Origin: Rhea pennata
Lineage: Eukaryota > Chordata > Aves > Rheiformes > Rheidae
Assembly (NCBI RefSeq): GCF_028389875.1
Contig: NC_084663.1
Span: 214,172,876 to 214,236,875, forward strand
DNA length: 64,000 bases
Reading direction: 5' to 3'
Positions 38,501 through 53,000 of the stretch are shown in pieces (within the stretch, counting starts at the first letter, position 1; every line of letters begins with the position of its first letter). The translations under genes were made by a program, and so were the position numbers. The notes beneath the pieces were generated by a model, which did not search any database, was not told the origin of the DNA, and saw only the letters and a list, made by a program, of their open reading frames with translations.

Positions 38501-41043
38501 GCATTCCTCACAATGAATTAAAACACACAGGGGAACAGGATGATACCAAAGGGATTTTGAGGAGGGCTACTATATGCTAGTAGCTACATGCAAGCCAGTG
38601 TGGAACCAGCTGCTCTCCTGTACTGCAAAAAGTCCATGTTTCCTCCAGGTGTCAAAACAAGGATGCTTTCCAATCTTCTCTTGGGATGCTACTTAAAATG
38701 CAAGGACATTTCCCTCCACCAGTGTTTCAAGTCAAAATATAAGCCATATGACCTCTATTTTTCACTTTTACTCTTCACATCTGTGTCCCTCAGAAAGCAT
38801 GCACATCCATGGCTTTCCTGGAGAACTCTCCATTTCACACTAGAAGAGTGCTCCAGCTCAGGCTAGGACAGAGCACAAAGATCTGCCCGAGTCCTCATGC
38901 TGCTTGCTGCAGAGGGACCTCAGCTGACTACTGTAGGTAGGGTGGAGAAAAGATCTGAAGTGATCAAGTGCATCTAAATGAAATTCATTTTTCTGGCCAG
39001 ACTTTTTGCATCACCTGCAAGCTGTTCCCATCAGCCCCAGTAAATTGTTTCAGGACAGCCAGTATATTCAACCATCTCAGTCTCCTTTGCTGGCTTTTGT
39101 CAGAACAACACTCAATTCCATTTGTGTTTTCTTAGTATAAGGGTGTTCAACATGCAGATACAGTATTACAGAAACAGCCTCGCCAGCTTGGCCAAGCACC
39201 AGCTATCAGGCTCTATCAGATCAAGTATGCGTCTGCACAGCTCCCAAATCACATTTGGCCTGCTTTGGGAAATCTGAAGCAACCGTCGCTAAAGCAATGC
39301 TGTTTATCATCTTTCTTTCCACTAGATCCAGTATCACCTCAGGTCCCAACATACCAGGGTCTGCAGAGTTTCAGCCTTGACATTCCCTAGGGGAGGACAT
39401 CTAAGTTCTACAGTCCAATCTCTAGGCTTTTATCTGGGCTACTTCCTCCTCTCCAGCTCTGCTTGACCATTTCTCCAGACTAAAGCTACACGCGCCTGGG
39501 CTCAACAACAAAAGCGCAGTAAGTCTTCTTGTGAAAACTAGATTCTATTAGGAGACATGCCCTTTGACAAGGCATTACAATCATTAATTCCTAAGCAGGT
39601 ATTGCTAGTACAACCTGGGAATTTACACTGTCCATTAGATTGAACTCTTCAAACTCAAGGTGACATTTGAGATGGTGTCAGGCTGGGCAAGAAGGAAAGT
39701 ACAGCAGAAGGTTTTAACCACCTTTCTCTGGTTCTCATTTTTCTTTCAATTGCTGCAATTAGTTTCTTACCCCATCTCAGTTTCACTATTCAAGGGCATG
39801 GTCACCTGAGCCCCAGTTCCACACATGGTACAAACCATCCTCTACCACTGCACTCTGCACCGTAAAATGCAAAATAGATCTTTTCCAACAGGTTTATTCT
39901 GTACATAAGTAGTGTTTGCTGACTCCATACAAGAACAAGAAACAAATCAACAGACCAAGCCTCTGCCAGGGCTCTTGTTCAAGATAAGGCACTCTAAGGT
40001 TTGTCTAGTCCAGTTCAATCTGGAAGACAGAAGAATTTGGTTTGTTGCTTTGTTTTTTTTAAAAGGCTACAGGGGGGCACACAGGTCTAGAAATCTAACA
40101 GGAAGACAGCATCCTACCCTGTTTTTGTGATTTCCTGTCGTGCAGGAAGCACACAGAGCCCATGTTCTCACATGACTGCTTCTGGGCTTCAAGTTGATAC
40201 AAACTCAGCGGGACAGGAAAAAGTGTTTGTCATGCCCAGAACTTTATTCCACCACCCACAGAGGCAATATAGTTAAAAGAGCAGCTCAAATTAAGCTGGA
40301 GTTTCAAGGGATTCCTTAAAAAAAAAAAATCATTAAAAAAAGCAACAGAGAGAAAGAGAGAGAGAACTAAAATAAAATACTTCTGTGTCATGGCCAGCAT
40401 CCATCTCACCTAGCAAACTCCTAATGCACGCTCTTGGACTTGGAGAGGAGTTCAAGTAGGCTCCAGCTTGCCAAATAGGTTTTGGCAGCCTGCCTATATT
40501 TTTTCTTCTTTGAATGTCAGCAAGAAAGCCAGCCAGCTGCCTTTGAAGTCATTTGCAAGACCAGGGGGTTAGTGCTGTAACATACAAGTTTGTCATAGGC
40601 CAGTCAATGTACAGGTGGGAATGGAGCTACAAATATGCAATGGATCTAGGTGCAGAAGCACCCAGCCTAGAGCACACCCTGGCCAATACATCCAAGGACT
40701 ACATGACAGCATTACGCAAGCCCAGTGTTGTGCCCAAGCCAACAAGCCCATTCTGCAGTCTGAACGTGTCCAGACACGTTGGAGGAGAAAGGACTACATC
40801 ATCATTATTTCAAGGTCTAGCTAGTGGGCAGATAAGAAAAATTTTTCAATACCTCACTCAGCCTGATGATCTCCAACAGAAGAGTTCATCACAGGCTTTT
40901 TGCAGACCGCCACATGTCTGAGGCATCGCGCTGTAGGTTGGGTATAACCACTGCCAGTGATGTCCCACAAAGGGCGCAAACCCAACCCTCTAGGTCTAAA
41001 ACCACAAACCTCTAGTGCTGCGGTTCAAGGGCCAAGCATGGAG

Positions 41044-41080
<37 letters not shown>

Positions 41081-44000
41081 AGCAGAACTTCTAGCAGCCA
41101 GACCCATGCCAGGGCACAAAATACCCTGAACAAGTCAAAGGCCATCCTTTTGTTTGTACAGCAACTAGTGCAGGTGGGTCATGACTTGACCCTGGGAGTT
41201 GACTCCTGTTTTACCACCACAGTAATTTGGGACAGAGAAGCTACCATTATCACGTAGAAAAGTCAAACAACACAGCACTGATAAAATGAAACTACTCACC
41301 ATTGGTGCTCCACGATGACCTATAATGGCCGGCTTTGGTCCTAGAGCCTTCTTCTCCATAATGCAAGGGGATGAAATGGTGAGAGGGACGAGGTAAAGTG
41401 CAACTACAACTGCGAGGTATGCAGTGAACATCAGCATCTGAGCAGCTGAGGCAAAAGAGAGAAAAAGAGCTAGTGAAAATGCTAGTCTAGACTTCCTCAT
41501 ACCACAGCAGTGGTATGTCAAGACACCATCTTGCTCCAGAACAGAGACTTGTTCACAACCAATCCCTCCAGCAAAATAGCAGAGCTCAGTTTGGCATCAA
41601 CATATTCCATTAAAAAAGTCCATTTGAAATATTCATGTCCTGAGGGAGATTTTCACTTGATCTTTTTACATTTTGGGAAACAAGAAGTTAAGTGCACTGC
41701 CTGAAACCCCAACAATATAACCAGAGCACTGCTGATTTTCAGTCTTTTGGGTGGGAGAGCACCAAATATGGGACTTCTTGACAATGGAAATAAGGCATCA
41801 GTTAAACATTTTTGCACCTCAAGTGCCACACTGCTGCGTTTAAAATTGCTTTGGTTTACCTTGGTGGTTCACCAACATTACCCATTTCAGCCAAGGTAAG
41901 GCCACTTCAAGTGCTTCTGCATCAGGATTTGTGCCAGTTAGAACTGACTTAATTTGCAGTGAAGTTTTGCTGGTTAAGGTGGACACATCTGAGTAAGTCC
42001 CTCGGGCTGGGATGGTGCTGCATTCCCCAGGATCCCACTAAGCAGCTGCATTACAGGGCCAGAAAATGCAGGGAAGAAGGTCCTGGATGCAGTCCTGGGA
42101 CTTTCTGTGCAGAGGCAAAGCCTTTGATTTTCAGTGACTTCTTGCAAACAGCCACACTGGGAACCTTTAGAAGCACAACAGGCAACTTTGAACTCATGAG
42201 CTATTTAGAGTCACTTGAACCCACAAATATTAAAGCAAAAGACAACTTTGGGTTTTTTTTTTTTTTATTACTATTATTTTGCAAGCTACTTAAGACAGTG
42301 GAGCTTGAGGGAGAACCTCCAAAGAACTTAATTAAAAAAAATATTTATAGTAGAGGCAAGATGGAGAAAGCATTTTTTTTTCCAAGAGAAGGATGGATCA
42401 GCCCAGCTAGGATTCTGACAACAGCTGATCTAGTTTCACACAAAAATGAATGACATTTTGCTTCTAGCATCCAATAGTCTTATTCAAATGTTTTCCTACA
42501 TGCCAGAAAGTAGGAGTAGCAACTTTGCCAGCTCTGGCAGAGATGTCAATATCCCACAGAGCACTCAAGGAACTGAATGTTGCAATAGCATCTTGCTAGG
42601 TGAGGTCATGTTGTATCCTGCACTACAGAGGTATGGTACCCTAGAGCTGTGTCTTACCAGCACTGAAACCTCCAGAAGCCATAGGACATGGCCCTGACCC
42701 CATCCTTGCTCACTCCAGGAGCACAACACACCAACCAGGCTTTCAAAATCAGCCTAATTGTCTTCAAAGTCCCAGGTTGTGCAAAGAATTTGATCCTTTC
42801 CCTTATGTTACTGCAGTTCAAGGATTACGCAGCTCAGATTCAGATCGAAGTGCGCAGGCTTGAAAATATTTTGATCACTGGGCTGTACTCACCCATAAGG
42901 GCAGAACTGCTCCTGGCATGGATAATAGGCCACTTTAAAATGGAACCGAAGACCACAGCCAGCCATGCACACAGGACAGTGGAGGTCATACCAAAAACAA
43001 ACAAACAAGACCCCAAAAAAATCACAACACACTAGTTCTCCCCACAGAGCAAGAATGGAGTGAACCAAGAGCAGTAATTTCCCCTTTTCATTTTATTAAC
43101 GCACTGTTCCTTAACAGAGAACAGCAGCTGTAATGCCTTCAGCATACCAGTAAGGATGAAGGTGCTACACTTTGGCAGACACTGCCACAAAGCTATCTGG
43201 CAGATGATGAGGAGGACATGCAGAAGGTGCCTGAGATTCATCTGGAAGTCCTACATGATCATGAAACACATGCAAAGTACATGTTGTTCAGTTTGAAATG
43301 GGATGGCCTGTATTGAAGAAGTTCTCCTGGTGACCACCCAAGCCAAATGAGGAAGATTAAAGCTCTCACTTTCTATGACATGCAAACACAAATGTTGACA
43401 TTTAGATACAAGCTATCTGTCTCCACTCCTCCTGCTCTTCAGGACCACAGTGGTGTAGCCTGCGATCCTACAAGAACAGATCTGCCATACTCCCTTCACT
43501 ATTCAATGCTTCCAAGGCTGCTTTGAAGCCAGAAGCAAGCTTTGAAAACAAGCTACTATCTTTTAAAGCACTGGAGTCATTCAAGAAACGTCTATTCTTT
43601 GGGCCTAGAAAAAGTAGCAAAGAAAAAGAAAAGCGCGTGTAAATTTTATTCAGAAAAAAATCCATCTGTTGAAGTTCAGAAGCAAAGAAAGGACAAGAAC
43701 AGATTGTTGCACCAATGACTCCAGCTGCACCAGTTATTTCCAGATTACTATTACTGAGTGAAATGTTGCTTTCCCATTATAAGGCACCATAAATTCCAGT
43801 CTAAGGATTTTGTAGAGATTTCAGTTCTTCACTTCCATTTTTAACACTGTCATGTCAAGCATGTCTGCACCAAAAGGTCTGTAAACTCCGCCAGGTAGGA
43901 TATCTTTCACAAGTAAAATGACCTCTGCACACACAGGAAACTTTAGGATCAAGTGGTACAAAAGTAGTACATTTTTCCTTTAACAATAAATAAATAAAAT

Positions 44001-47000
44001 CCAGGAGCAGAACAAAAGAGATTTCTACCTTACTAAGCCAAGAAAAAAAAAGGGGGGGCCATTTTCAGAGAACTCAGCTCAATGAAAACAAGTACGAAGA
44101 ATTCAAAAGGAGCCCATAAAGTCTGCTTTAGGCATACCTGCAAATCCTCCCTCAAATGGCAGTCTAATTACACACTAAGACATATATTTAAGAAGAACCA
44201 GGTACAGCTTTACTGGTATGTTTATAAATTAAACCATAGCAACTCTTTCTTTGAAAGGTCTCCCTGGATATTAAGTCTTTCGATCTCCAGTCTTCTTCAG
44301 ACTCTGATTCCCTATGCTTAACATCCACTTCTTCAAAGTCTTTCACAACTGCTGCCAAATACTTCCCAGGCTTGTATTGTGCTGCAGGTTAAATACCAAT
44401 TAAAACCATTTTTTATGGAGCTGGCACAACAGTTTGAGGATATCTGTGACATCCTGAAGAAAAACACTTCTGAGTGAACAGAAGAGCAAACTATTCCCCA
44501 ATAAAAACAGAGGGAACAGGCCAGGACTGGGAAAGCCCATGGCAATGTGGCAGGGCTGTGGCAAAGCATAGAACAACTTATTTCAGTGGGCAGAACCAGC
44601 AGTAGATCTGGATTTAGTTCCTGGCTTTGCTGGGTGACACTCATCCAGGTGACCGCATGCCCTTCACCTGTCTGGTCTCTTTAGACCTTATACCATGTTT
44701 CAACATGCATTTAAGCAGCACACGATCATCCGGGGACCAGATTAGCTGAGCCCTCTAGATACTACTGTAACACAAAAATGCCCACAAAGTCCTTCAAAAG
44801 GCAGGTAAACCTAGGAACCAAGGTGAACAAGAGCCAAGAAGCCCAGGGAAGTGAAAAGTGCTTATGAGATACAGAAAAGAACATTGCATTAGCTGGGAAT
44901 GGCGTAATTATGTTTTCTCAAGCAGAATGATAGAAATTAAGATGCTTTTATCCACCTCATCATTGAAAATAGACCTTTCACCTCCAGGTCTGGTACGTTT
45001 CCAACATCAAAGCAGCAGCTGTGGGGATCTGGATGTATCCCCAGGCCAGGTGCACCTGCTCTGGTTTCAGCAAGGTTTTCCCAGAGAATATAGCCATGTC
45101 CCCAGGCTGGCAGGTGCTGAGACCGCCCAGCTCTAGGAAGGGAGCTTCAGGGCTGTCAACCTTCTGGGTTGGTCCAGATCCCAATGAGGGGAACCAATGT
45201 TGCTGACAGACATCTGACAGCCTCCAATTACGATACAAGGACATGAGTGGCACATAGGGTGAGAAAGACGACGATGACTAGCTGGTACTCACTGGCTTTC
45301 TCTGTTCTTGCGAACTGCCCAGCTATCAACCACGACAGGGCCGTGACCGCCGCGAGTGCTCCTATGTGCAGGAAAGGAGCTGTGGCCTGCAGGACATGGG
45401 AAGAGGAGAGAGAATCTGTTACGAACACCCAGCACCCTCCAAATTTGCTCAGCTTGCAGACTCTGTAGGGCACCAGCTCACTCCATTTCAAACTGGATTT
45501 TACTGCACTCCTATATTGCGCTTCTGCATCCATTTTTGGCCATCACTTGTTCCTAACCCTGCCACTGCCACTAAAAAGGCAAAGCAATAAATCTCTAACC
45601 TCCTTCTTAGGGGAGAGCTCACCCAAACAGACAGACATTTGAAACAGGTCTCCTGAGACGCTAGGCAATTTTCAGTAAGACTCTTGGTGCCAACTGAGTT
45701 TTAAATTTCCTGTAGTCCAATTGCTCGCCAGCTCAACACGCATCACCAGGTAGTGCAAGATAAAGTTTGAGATGGGTCTTATGAGTCACATTTCTGCTCT
45801 CCATTTGCCTTCCTAAACCTTTAGGAGCCAGGGAAGAATCAACCACTTTTGAGAAATGTTGATCACTTGCGGGAATGTTATTTTTTCCCCCCTGTGTATC
45901 CAAGCACTCCCAAATACAGCAGTGATCATCAGTAAAACTCCAGGCCTTTCATAGCCAAAATTCGTTTGTACACCATTTTGAAGAAGAGGAAAAAAGGCAA
46001 GAGAGCATCTCAAAGACATAAGCAGCTTGTAAGGCTTTTCTGCTAACACTTATAGAGCCCTCCAACAAACCAGAAGCGGTTCTTAAAATGGGACTAGAGC
46101 ACACACACTTTTTTTTTTTTAAACGTACAAACATGTAGTGTAAAAATAAACCCAGAGAAGCGTTCCCACGAGGCTGGAAAGAGCATGACATTTCAGGCCT
46201 GGACTCCATATCCAGAGCATTATTAGCCAAACCAAGATCATGGCTCTTTCAAAAAGGAATTGCCCTCTCCTTCCAGCAGCTCTGAGTCACTCCCAGTCTC
46301 TGTATTTCCCACCTCCAGGTCTGCAGCCAAGCCCTGTTTTGAGTTTAAAGAAAAGAACTCAGAAGACAGGGTGATGGCCTTCAGGAACCCATGGGAGTTT
46401 TGCCACAGACTTTCTCATGGCCAAGATTTCATTCTCACTGCTGGGAGAGACTGAACAAACACCAAGAGAGGGTTTTATACAGCAAAAAGACACAAAGTCC
46501 AGAACAAGTAGCTACACTGATCCATCACCTCTTTCTCCACCCAGAAGAGCATCCCTGCACACAACTTACTTGAAGTGAAATAAATACCATCTCCCATTCG
46601 TCATCCCAGAGCTGTGCTATCGATGACATGGTCACCACAGTAGTTATCAAGGTCGTCATCAGGCCAATCTGCAGCAAATATGAGTGTATTTACTTACTGG
46701 AGGCTTTGCATCATTATCATGGCAGTTTTACAGATGAGAAAACAGAAAGAGAAAGCTTTTCAGCACAATAAATGACCATTTCCTATAACAATCAATCTTA
46801 GGACCCATGAGGAAAGAGACTGTATTTGTATGCTCTCCCAACAGTCCCTCCCACCACTCCCCGTTTCCCCCACTGGAGACAAAACGCCAGGCTTGATGGT
46901 CCCAGAAGGGCACACTTTACGGGTGATCTCTCACTCTCTTCACACAGCAGCCAAAGTTATAGAGAGATGAAGTGATTTGCCATGGCAACAAATCAGATCG

Positions 47001-50000
47001 GAGGTTAGGGTCAGCCTGACATCTTCAGCAGATGATCCTGGCCTCTCCCAGCCCTGCTGCAAGAGTCTGTGATGCACCAATGCTATGAAAGGTCGGTGGA
47101 CTTTGCTACAAGCTCAGATTTGCCTCCCCTCCACTTCTGCTCACAAATAAGCCTTGAAAACACACAGCAGACAGCTATCGTTGCACTTTAGTAAGGAGTG
47201 AATGCATGTGCAAATAAGTCTGCACATCCTCACCTCTAAGCAGCCACTTCTCAAACGTAGTTTGACACAACTTTGTGCATGGATGTGACTTCAGTTAGGT
47301 CTGAAACAGCAACAACTGTGCTGTTATCATCCAGCCACATTGGCTGGAAGTGATAACAGGGATATTGCAACAAGAGGAGAGACTCTGGATGACCCACCAA
47401 CTGAGCTGAGATGTCAGGACAAGATCATCAGCCACCTCCCCCAACCCCAAGTTTAAGCTGAACAGTCCAAAGAAACAAAACAACAACAGCAACAAAACAA
47501 CAACAAAAAAACCCCACTATTTTGAAGGTTAAAAGTTCAAAAAGTTCAAACTGCCTTAGACACACCTCAAAAAATCTGGTAGGCTAAATCTAGCCTGTCT
47601 CTGTCAAAGAACAGTTGATCATGCTCTGCCTCGCTGTCTGGTATCTCAGCTTCTACCATACTGCAAGTCTGCTAGATTCAGAGGATGATGCTGCTCTATA
47701 TCTTGATCTTATGTACTGCCTAGATCTGTAATCCTTCTGGGAGATTTAGGGAAAAAGGGGGCTAAGTGACATATAATAACAAATTGATCATCTAGGATGT
47801 ACAGGACATTTCTAGACTGAGTTCAGATTTTCTTAACAGCTTAGATGCTTCTTGTCAGAGCAACAGGCAAATAGGAAAAAAAATCTATTTTCCCATCAAA
47901 TACACACACACGCTCCCAGCATTTACAAAAATCTTTTCTTTATGCAAGAAAGGGTAGTTTAGTCTCAGTTTCCCACTTGCCATTCCTCTTCTCCTGGCTA
48001 CCCACAGACAGATCTGTCAATGGTTACCTGTAGGACATCAGTGGTTTACCCTGAGCCTCCACCTTTTGGAGAACACAAAGCACATGGGGTAGCAAAAGGA
48101 GACAAGGGAGATGGCCTTTGAGATTACACTCACATGAGCAAGGATTGACCTTGTCCAAGTCTGAAAAGGATCCATCAGCCAAGAGGTTGCTGGCAAACTA
48201 CTTACTGCCCACCTCCGCACATGTAGCCAAGAGCTGGATTTTCTTGTCTGTTCGAAAGGCAACCCTTGCTCACTATAGTGGCGAGCCACAAAATGCTTAA
48301 TGAAACCTGAGATACAGTACAAAGAGAAGACCCAGCAATAACCCAGGAGCAACGGTGCAAGGCACTGGTGGCTGCTCATCTGCTGCGTGCACATCCATCA
48401 ATGGCACAGAGAACCTGGCTGATTCGATTAGAAATCGTCAGATTATTGGCCTCTAGATTTGGTCTGGAGACCTGACACAACATGGAAGGGGAACACAACA
48501 TTCTCCCTACCTGCATGCACATAGATGATTACCCTATGCCAAGCAGCCTTGCAGTAGTCATTCTGCTCCCGCCTGTCCTGTGGTCAGACCTCTGGGCTGC
48601 CTGCCAGAGTGTAACATCAGCATACAATATGGATCAAATGAACTTTGCATCCGTTTTATATCCAAAGCTGAATTCTCAATTCGGTGGCGATACAGAAGAC
48701 CTTGCCAATTAGATTGCTATACACCCAATTCCTATGGACACTCCTGTCCTGATGGAGGTGTCGCACACAGAGGTGTCGAAATACAAATGCATCTCCCATT
48801 ACATCATTTCTGTCTTGCATCAGTTCTCATTTATTGCTTCTTACCCTCCCCCATGCATCTTCAACTTTGCTTATGATCCTCAGCTCTTTTTGCAAGATCA
48901 CAGAAGAAAGCTGGAAGGAATCATGCTGCTCAAACAAACAAGCCTTTCCCCACACATTTTAATCTATTTTTGAAGGTAATTCAGCATGGCTACAGAGACA
49001 GGAATATTAACTTATTTGTCTCTTATCTCATCCTCTCTAGAAAGCTGAGGGAGGTGTAGGGAAGGGGAGAGGCCAAGCAGCACATCTAAGTTGTGATGAA
49101 AGTGGGACTTTTTTGGAAGAAGGGAAGGAAGGATGGGTTTCTATAGGCAAGAGGAACTAACTGATCTCCAACACATTCCTCCTCTCGACTTACTCATCCA
49201 AACCCACCAGCCACCTGGAGCACGTCTGAAAAAATACCATCTCCCCAATAAAGAAACATATGTTAGACTCAAGAATCAACAACTTGTTTTTCAGCAGCAG
49301 TCAGATGGCCTCCACCCCCTCTTTGCATCGCATCCCCTTCTCCCGAGGTGGGAACGTTGCCGGAAAGAGGAGGCTCAGGGAAGGAAGGGCAGAGCAGTGC
49401 TCTCCATGGCTCTGGGGGAAGATGCATCTGTTCAAACACTGATCCTACAAGACCTTGTCATGCGCAGAACAACCAATTTCAGGAAGCACTATATGTTGGT
49501 AGATTCAGGACTGGTCCCTTAATTACCTAGTAGCAGACTGTAAGAACTGAATCTTGCCAAGCCATTTTTTCTTTGGTGCTGTCTCTACCCACAGCTTCCT
49601 AGCTACCATTCCTATCCCCATCTACTAACCACCAAATCAGTATCTTCTATAATTTACTGAGATTTTCTCCAAACTGCTCAACACACGCTCATGCAAATCA
49701 AGGCCTTCTTTGGTTTCAGCAAACCCATACCCCAACCCACAGACTGAACACCTACACCTTCCCCCAAGGTTTTTCTGCAGTTACTCCAAGCACATCCTAG
49801 ATGGCTTCACATCTGCTAAGCTCCTCTGCCAGAACTGAGTTCAACAAAGAAAGGGGCACAAGAGAGGGACGTTACAGAGTATTACACCGAGCTGAGACAG
49901 AAGTCGGGATACTCTAGTGACATGGTGTTTCCTAGTCTTCAAAAATGGGTCCTTCATTAGCAGAGACAAAGTATTTCACCAGCTACAGATGAAAGTCTTT

Positions 50001-53000
50001 TTCCCAAAGCTCTGACTGCCACTACTGTATAATTTTGCTCTATCCTCTGAGGTGAGGACACAAGCACTGCAGCCACCTTAAGGTTATGTACTTCCCCAAA
50101 ACACCATAGCAGCAATAGTAGCCTGCGGACCACTCATTCCTTAGGCTCCTATGTTTTATTGAGATCCTGTTCACTTCCAAATGGAGAAGAGCCACTTACC
50201 TTGTGAAGCCAGTGCAGGTTCATTTGCTGTCCCACGGCTATGTGACATAGTGCTAGTATCTGGAAAGAGGAGAACAAGTCAGACAATGGCACATCACAAC
50301 CATGAAGTGTTTGCACATGCAGGAACATGACAGCAACCCAAAAGACAATGACAAGCCAGGACAGAAAGCAGGGCTAGACTGGGTTTGGTGACAACACCCA
50401 GCTTAGCTGCACAGACAGATCCTCTCCAAAGCGAGGACAAAGAGGACATGGTCGAAGAAGCCTTGACCACAAGAAGCAGAGAGTTTGGTCCATCCATGCC
50501 ATGGACTGCAAGATGCACTGCCTGCATGGGGCCAAGTATAATATCGCTGCCTGCATGGACACCACCTTGTAGCAACCTGGGATGCTAGGGAACAGCCTGC
50601 ACTTGCAATTCACAGATGCATCAAAGTTGGGACTGGACCATACCAGGGAAACAAGAACTATGTTTCTCTGCAAGCTAGCTACCCCACCAGCATCAGGGCC
50701 TCTGTCTTTGCTCTTGACCATCTGAGCTCAAAAGGCTATGTATTTTTCACTTTTCTTTTACTTTAGGCAACTTAAGGTTTTGAGAGAGAGAGAGAGGGAG
50801 AGAGAAATTACTTCTGAAAGGAAAATTGCTCACATCTTACATGGACTGAGAAGTTCGTGCCCTTTATAAAAACACACACACCTTTTACAGATAGCATTTT
50901 TATTTTACTCACCAATAACACTGTAATGTATGTAAAGCCAGCAGCAGTTGTTACAAGTATTGGAATGGACCAGTCACTCCAATATCCCATTCGGTTATAC
51001 AAAAACCTGAAAAGTAAGTATAAAATAGAGATTAAGAGGGGATTCAAGACCATAGCATTTCCACTAGGATTAAACAAAATTTCAGAAAATGTGGCTTTCA
51101 ATTTCCACCATACCGGTTAGAGATAGGCAGCAAAAAGTATGAGTCATTTTCAAACAAAACACAGTGTTTGTGCTTTGATCCCTCATGGGAAATTAACTCT
51201 GCAAAGAGGAATCAGACAATTATGTCAAGCAAAGCAACAATGTTACTTTAGGAAAAAATGCATTGGACTCTGCTTTTTCAGAAAAAGATATTCCATGTAA
51301 ACAAGAGAGAAATGGTATTCCTACGTGTATTGTAATTTGCTTAAACAATAGCTCGAAAGCTGTGCTACATGCTCAGAGCCTAATAAATACAATATAGAGA
51401 TAGCATCAAGGACAGAGGAAGAAAGAGAGTGGTGTTGTGCTAACTGTGCTATTTACTCAAGGGCTTAGCTCTTTGCACAGGGATGAGGCAATAGTTGGAA
51501 CTGGATCTCCACTACATATCGAAAGATACTCAATATCACTGTCTCTTATTCCAATAAACTGAAGAGAAGATCCAGCCTTGCAAGAATGGAGATGGTCAAC
51601 AATCAGCCTCAAGACTTCCAGAAACAGGGCTGGCTAGAGGAGGACATGCATCTTTTCAGTCTTCCCCTCTCCATCGACTGAAGGATTTGCCTGCCCAGCC
51701 CGAAGAAGGCCTGTGGGTTTTCTTTTCAGTGCATTGACGTGTCCTTCTGTTTGCTCTAAAGCTTAAGAGATGGGTCATTCAATGGCTCCATGACCCCACT
51801 GCGCAACCTTGGCAAGGGGCAGCCGCAGTGTCCTGATGCTCTGGAAGACAGAGCAGGGGCTGAAGTGAGGTTAGAGCAGTATTGAGATAGAGGTGACATC
51901 CTACCAGCAATATCTCCAAAGCACTGAACCAGCTTCTTGGGTTCCTCTAGACTGTCACTTGTCAGCAAATTTCTCACAGTTCCCCTATGCACAAGCAGAA
52001 CAGCCACCACTGTGTAAAGCTGAACAGCACAAAAATATAGAAGTCACATGCTTTACCTATAGCCTAGCAGTCACAGTACTGCTCTGAAACAGAGAAACTC
52101 ACGTTCACCCTGTGCCTTACGCTTTAGGATTGCGGTACTCAATCCCCACCAACTCTCTGGTCTATAGGCAAGGGGTAGACTCCATCCTCCTGTTCAAACT
52201 GTGAGACTGCAGCAATGAAAGCTAAATTAGAGCCTGCCAAGGGCATAGTCTGAATTGACTGGTCCAGTGACCTCGGATCTTTTCTTGAAGGGAGAGAGAG
52301 TCAACCATACTGAGTAGGCAGTAGGTGGCAAAATTTCCAAATGTTCTTCACCAGCGACCCCTATGACAGAGATTGAGAGCAGGTTAATAGAGGCCTACAA
52401 GGAATAGTCTGGCCATAGCTAAACCAGCTTTAGGGTGATGAATGGACAAGGTGACCTCCAAGTTTTTCCAGGTCCATTAAAGGTCAGTGATTCAATCTTG
52501 CAGATAAGCCAGTTCGCCTTCACTCATGGGTTGGACTGACTATATGTGATGAGTGTCCTTGCTGCTTCATTTCCAGTGTCCCCTTTGTTTCACCTCCTAT
52601 TCCTCATCACCCCTCTCTCCCTTGTAGAAAGTCTTATCTCCCTTCCTGTGTCCTTCTCCTCAATCCCTACTGCCAACACTGATGCTGACAAAAAAAACAC
52701 TACCCAAGCCACAAAACCAGCAGCTCATCCTCATGAAGATTTTATACTCCTACATCTCGCTCTTCTCCTTTACTTATTCAGGTATCCTCTCCACTCTCAT
52801 TCATTAGGTTTTCTAACTCTGATTTCGGAGGGTGGTTTATGCCCTACAACCTGTCTCTCCTTGTTGCTTTCATGAAGCCACAGAGTAATGACAGCTTTAT
52901 GAAGAGGTATACCGAGGTATACCAGAAGAAGCAGACCACTATTTGCAGTGGCAGCACTCTAAGAGACACTGTCCCTCATGCCTGGCAGCAGGTCTCAAAT

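Larger units (their letters stand above)
31724..41299 (-). other. GDPD5: GDPD5 intron 7 (largest complete intron, 9.6 kb)
   Basis: Mostly AT-rich unique sequence, with (ATT)n at 37561-37587, a poly-T run near 36521-36538, (GA)n-like sequence at 40347-40366, A33 at 41047-41079, and a CpG-dense patch at 37275-37440. No recognisable exon. Confidence 0.88.

Noticed and set aside
41959..42453. 164-codon plus-strand open frame in intron 6
   Set aside because: It includes a T-run-encoded Phe/Leu stretch and nothing recognisable.
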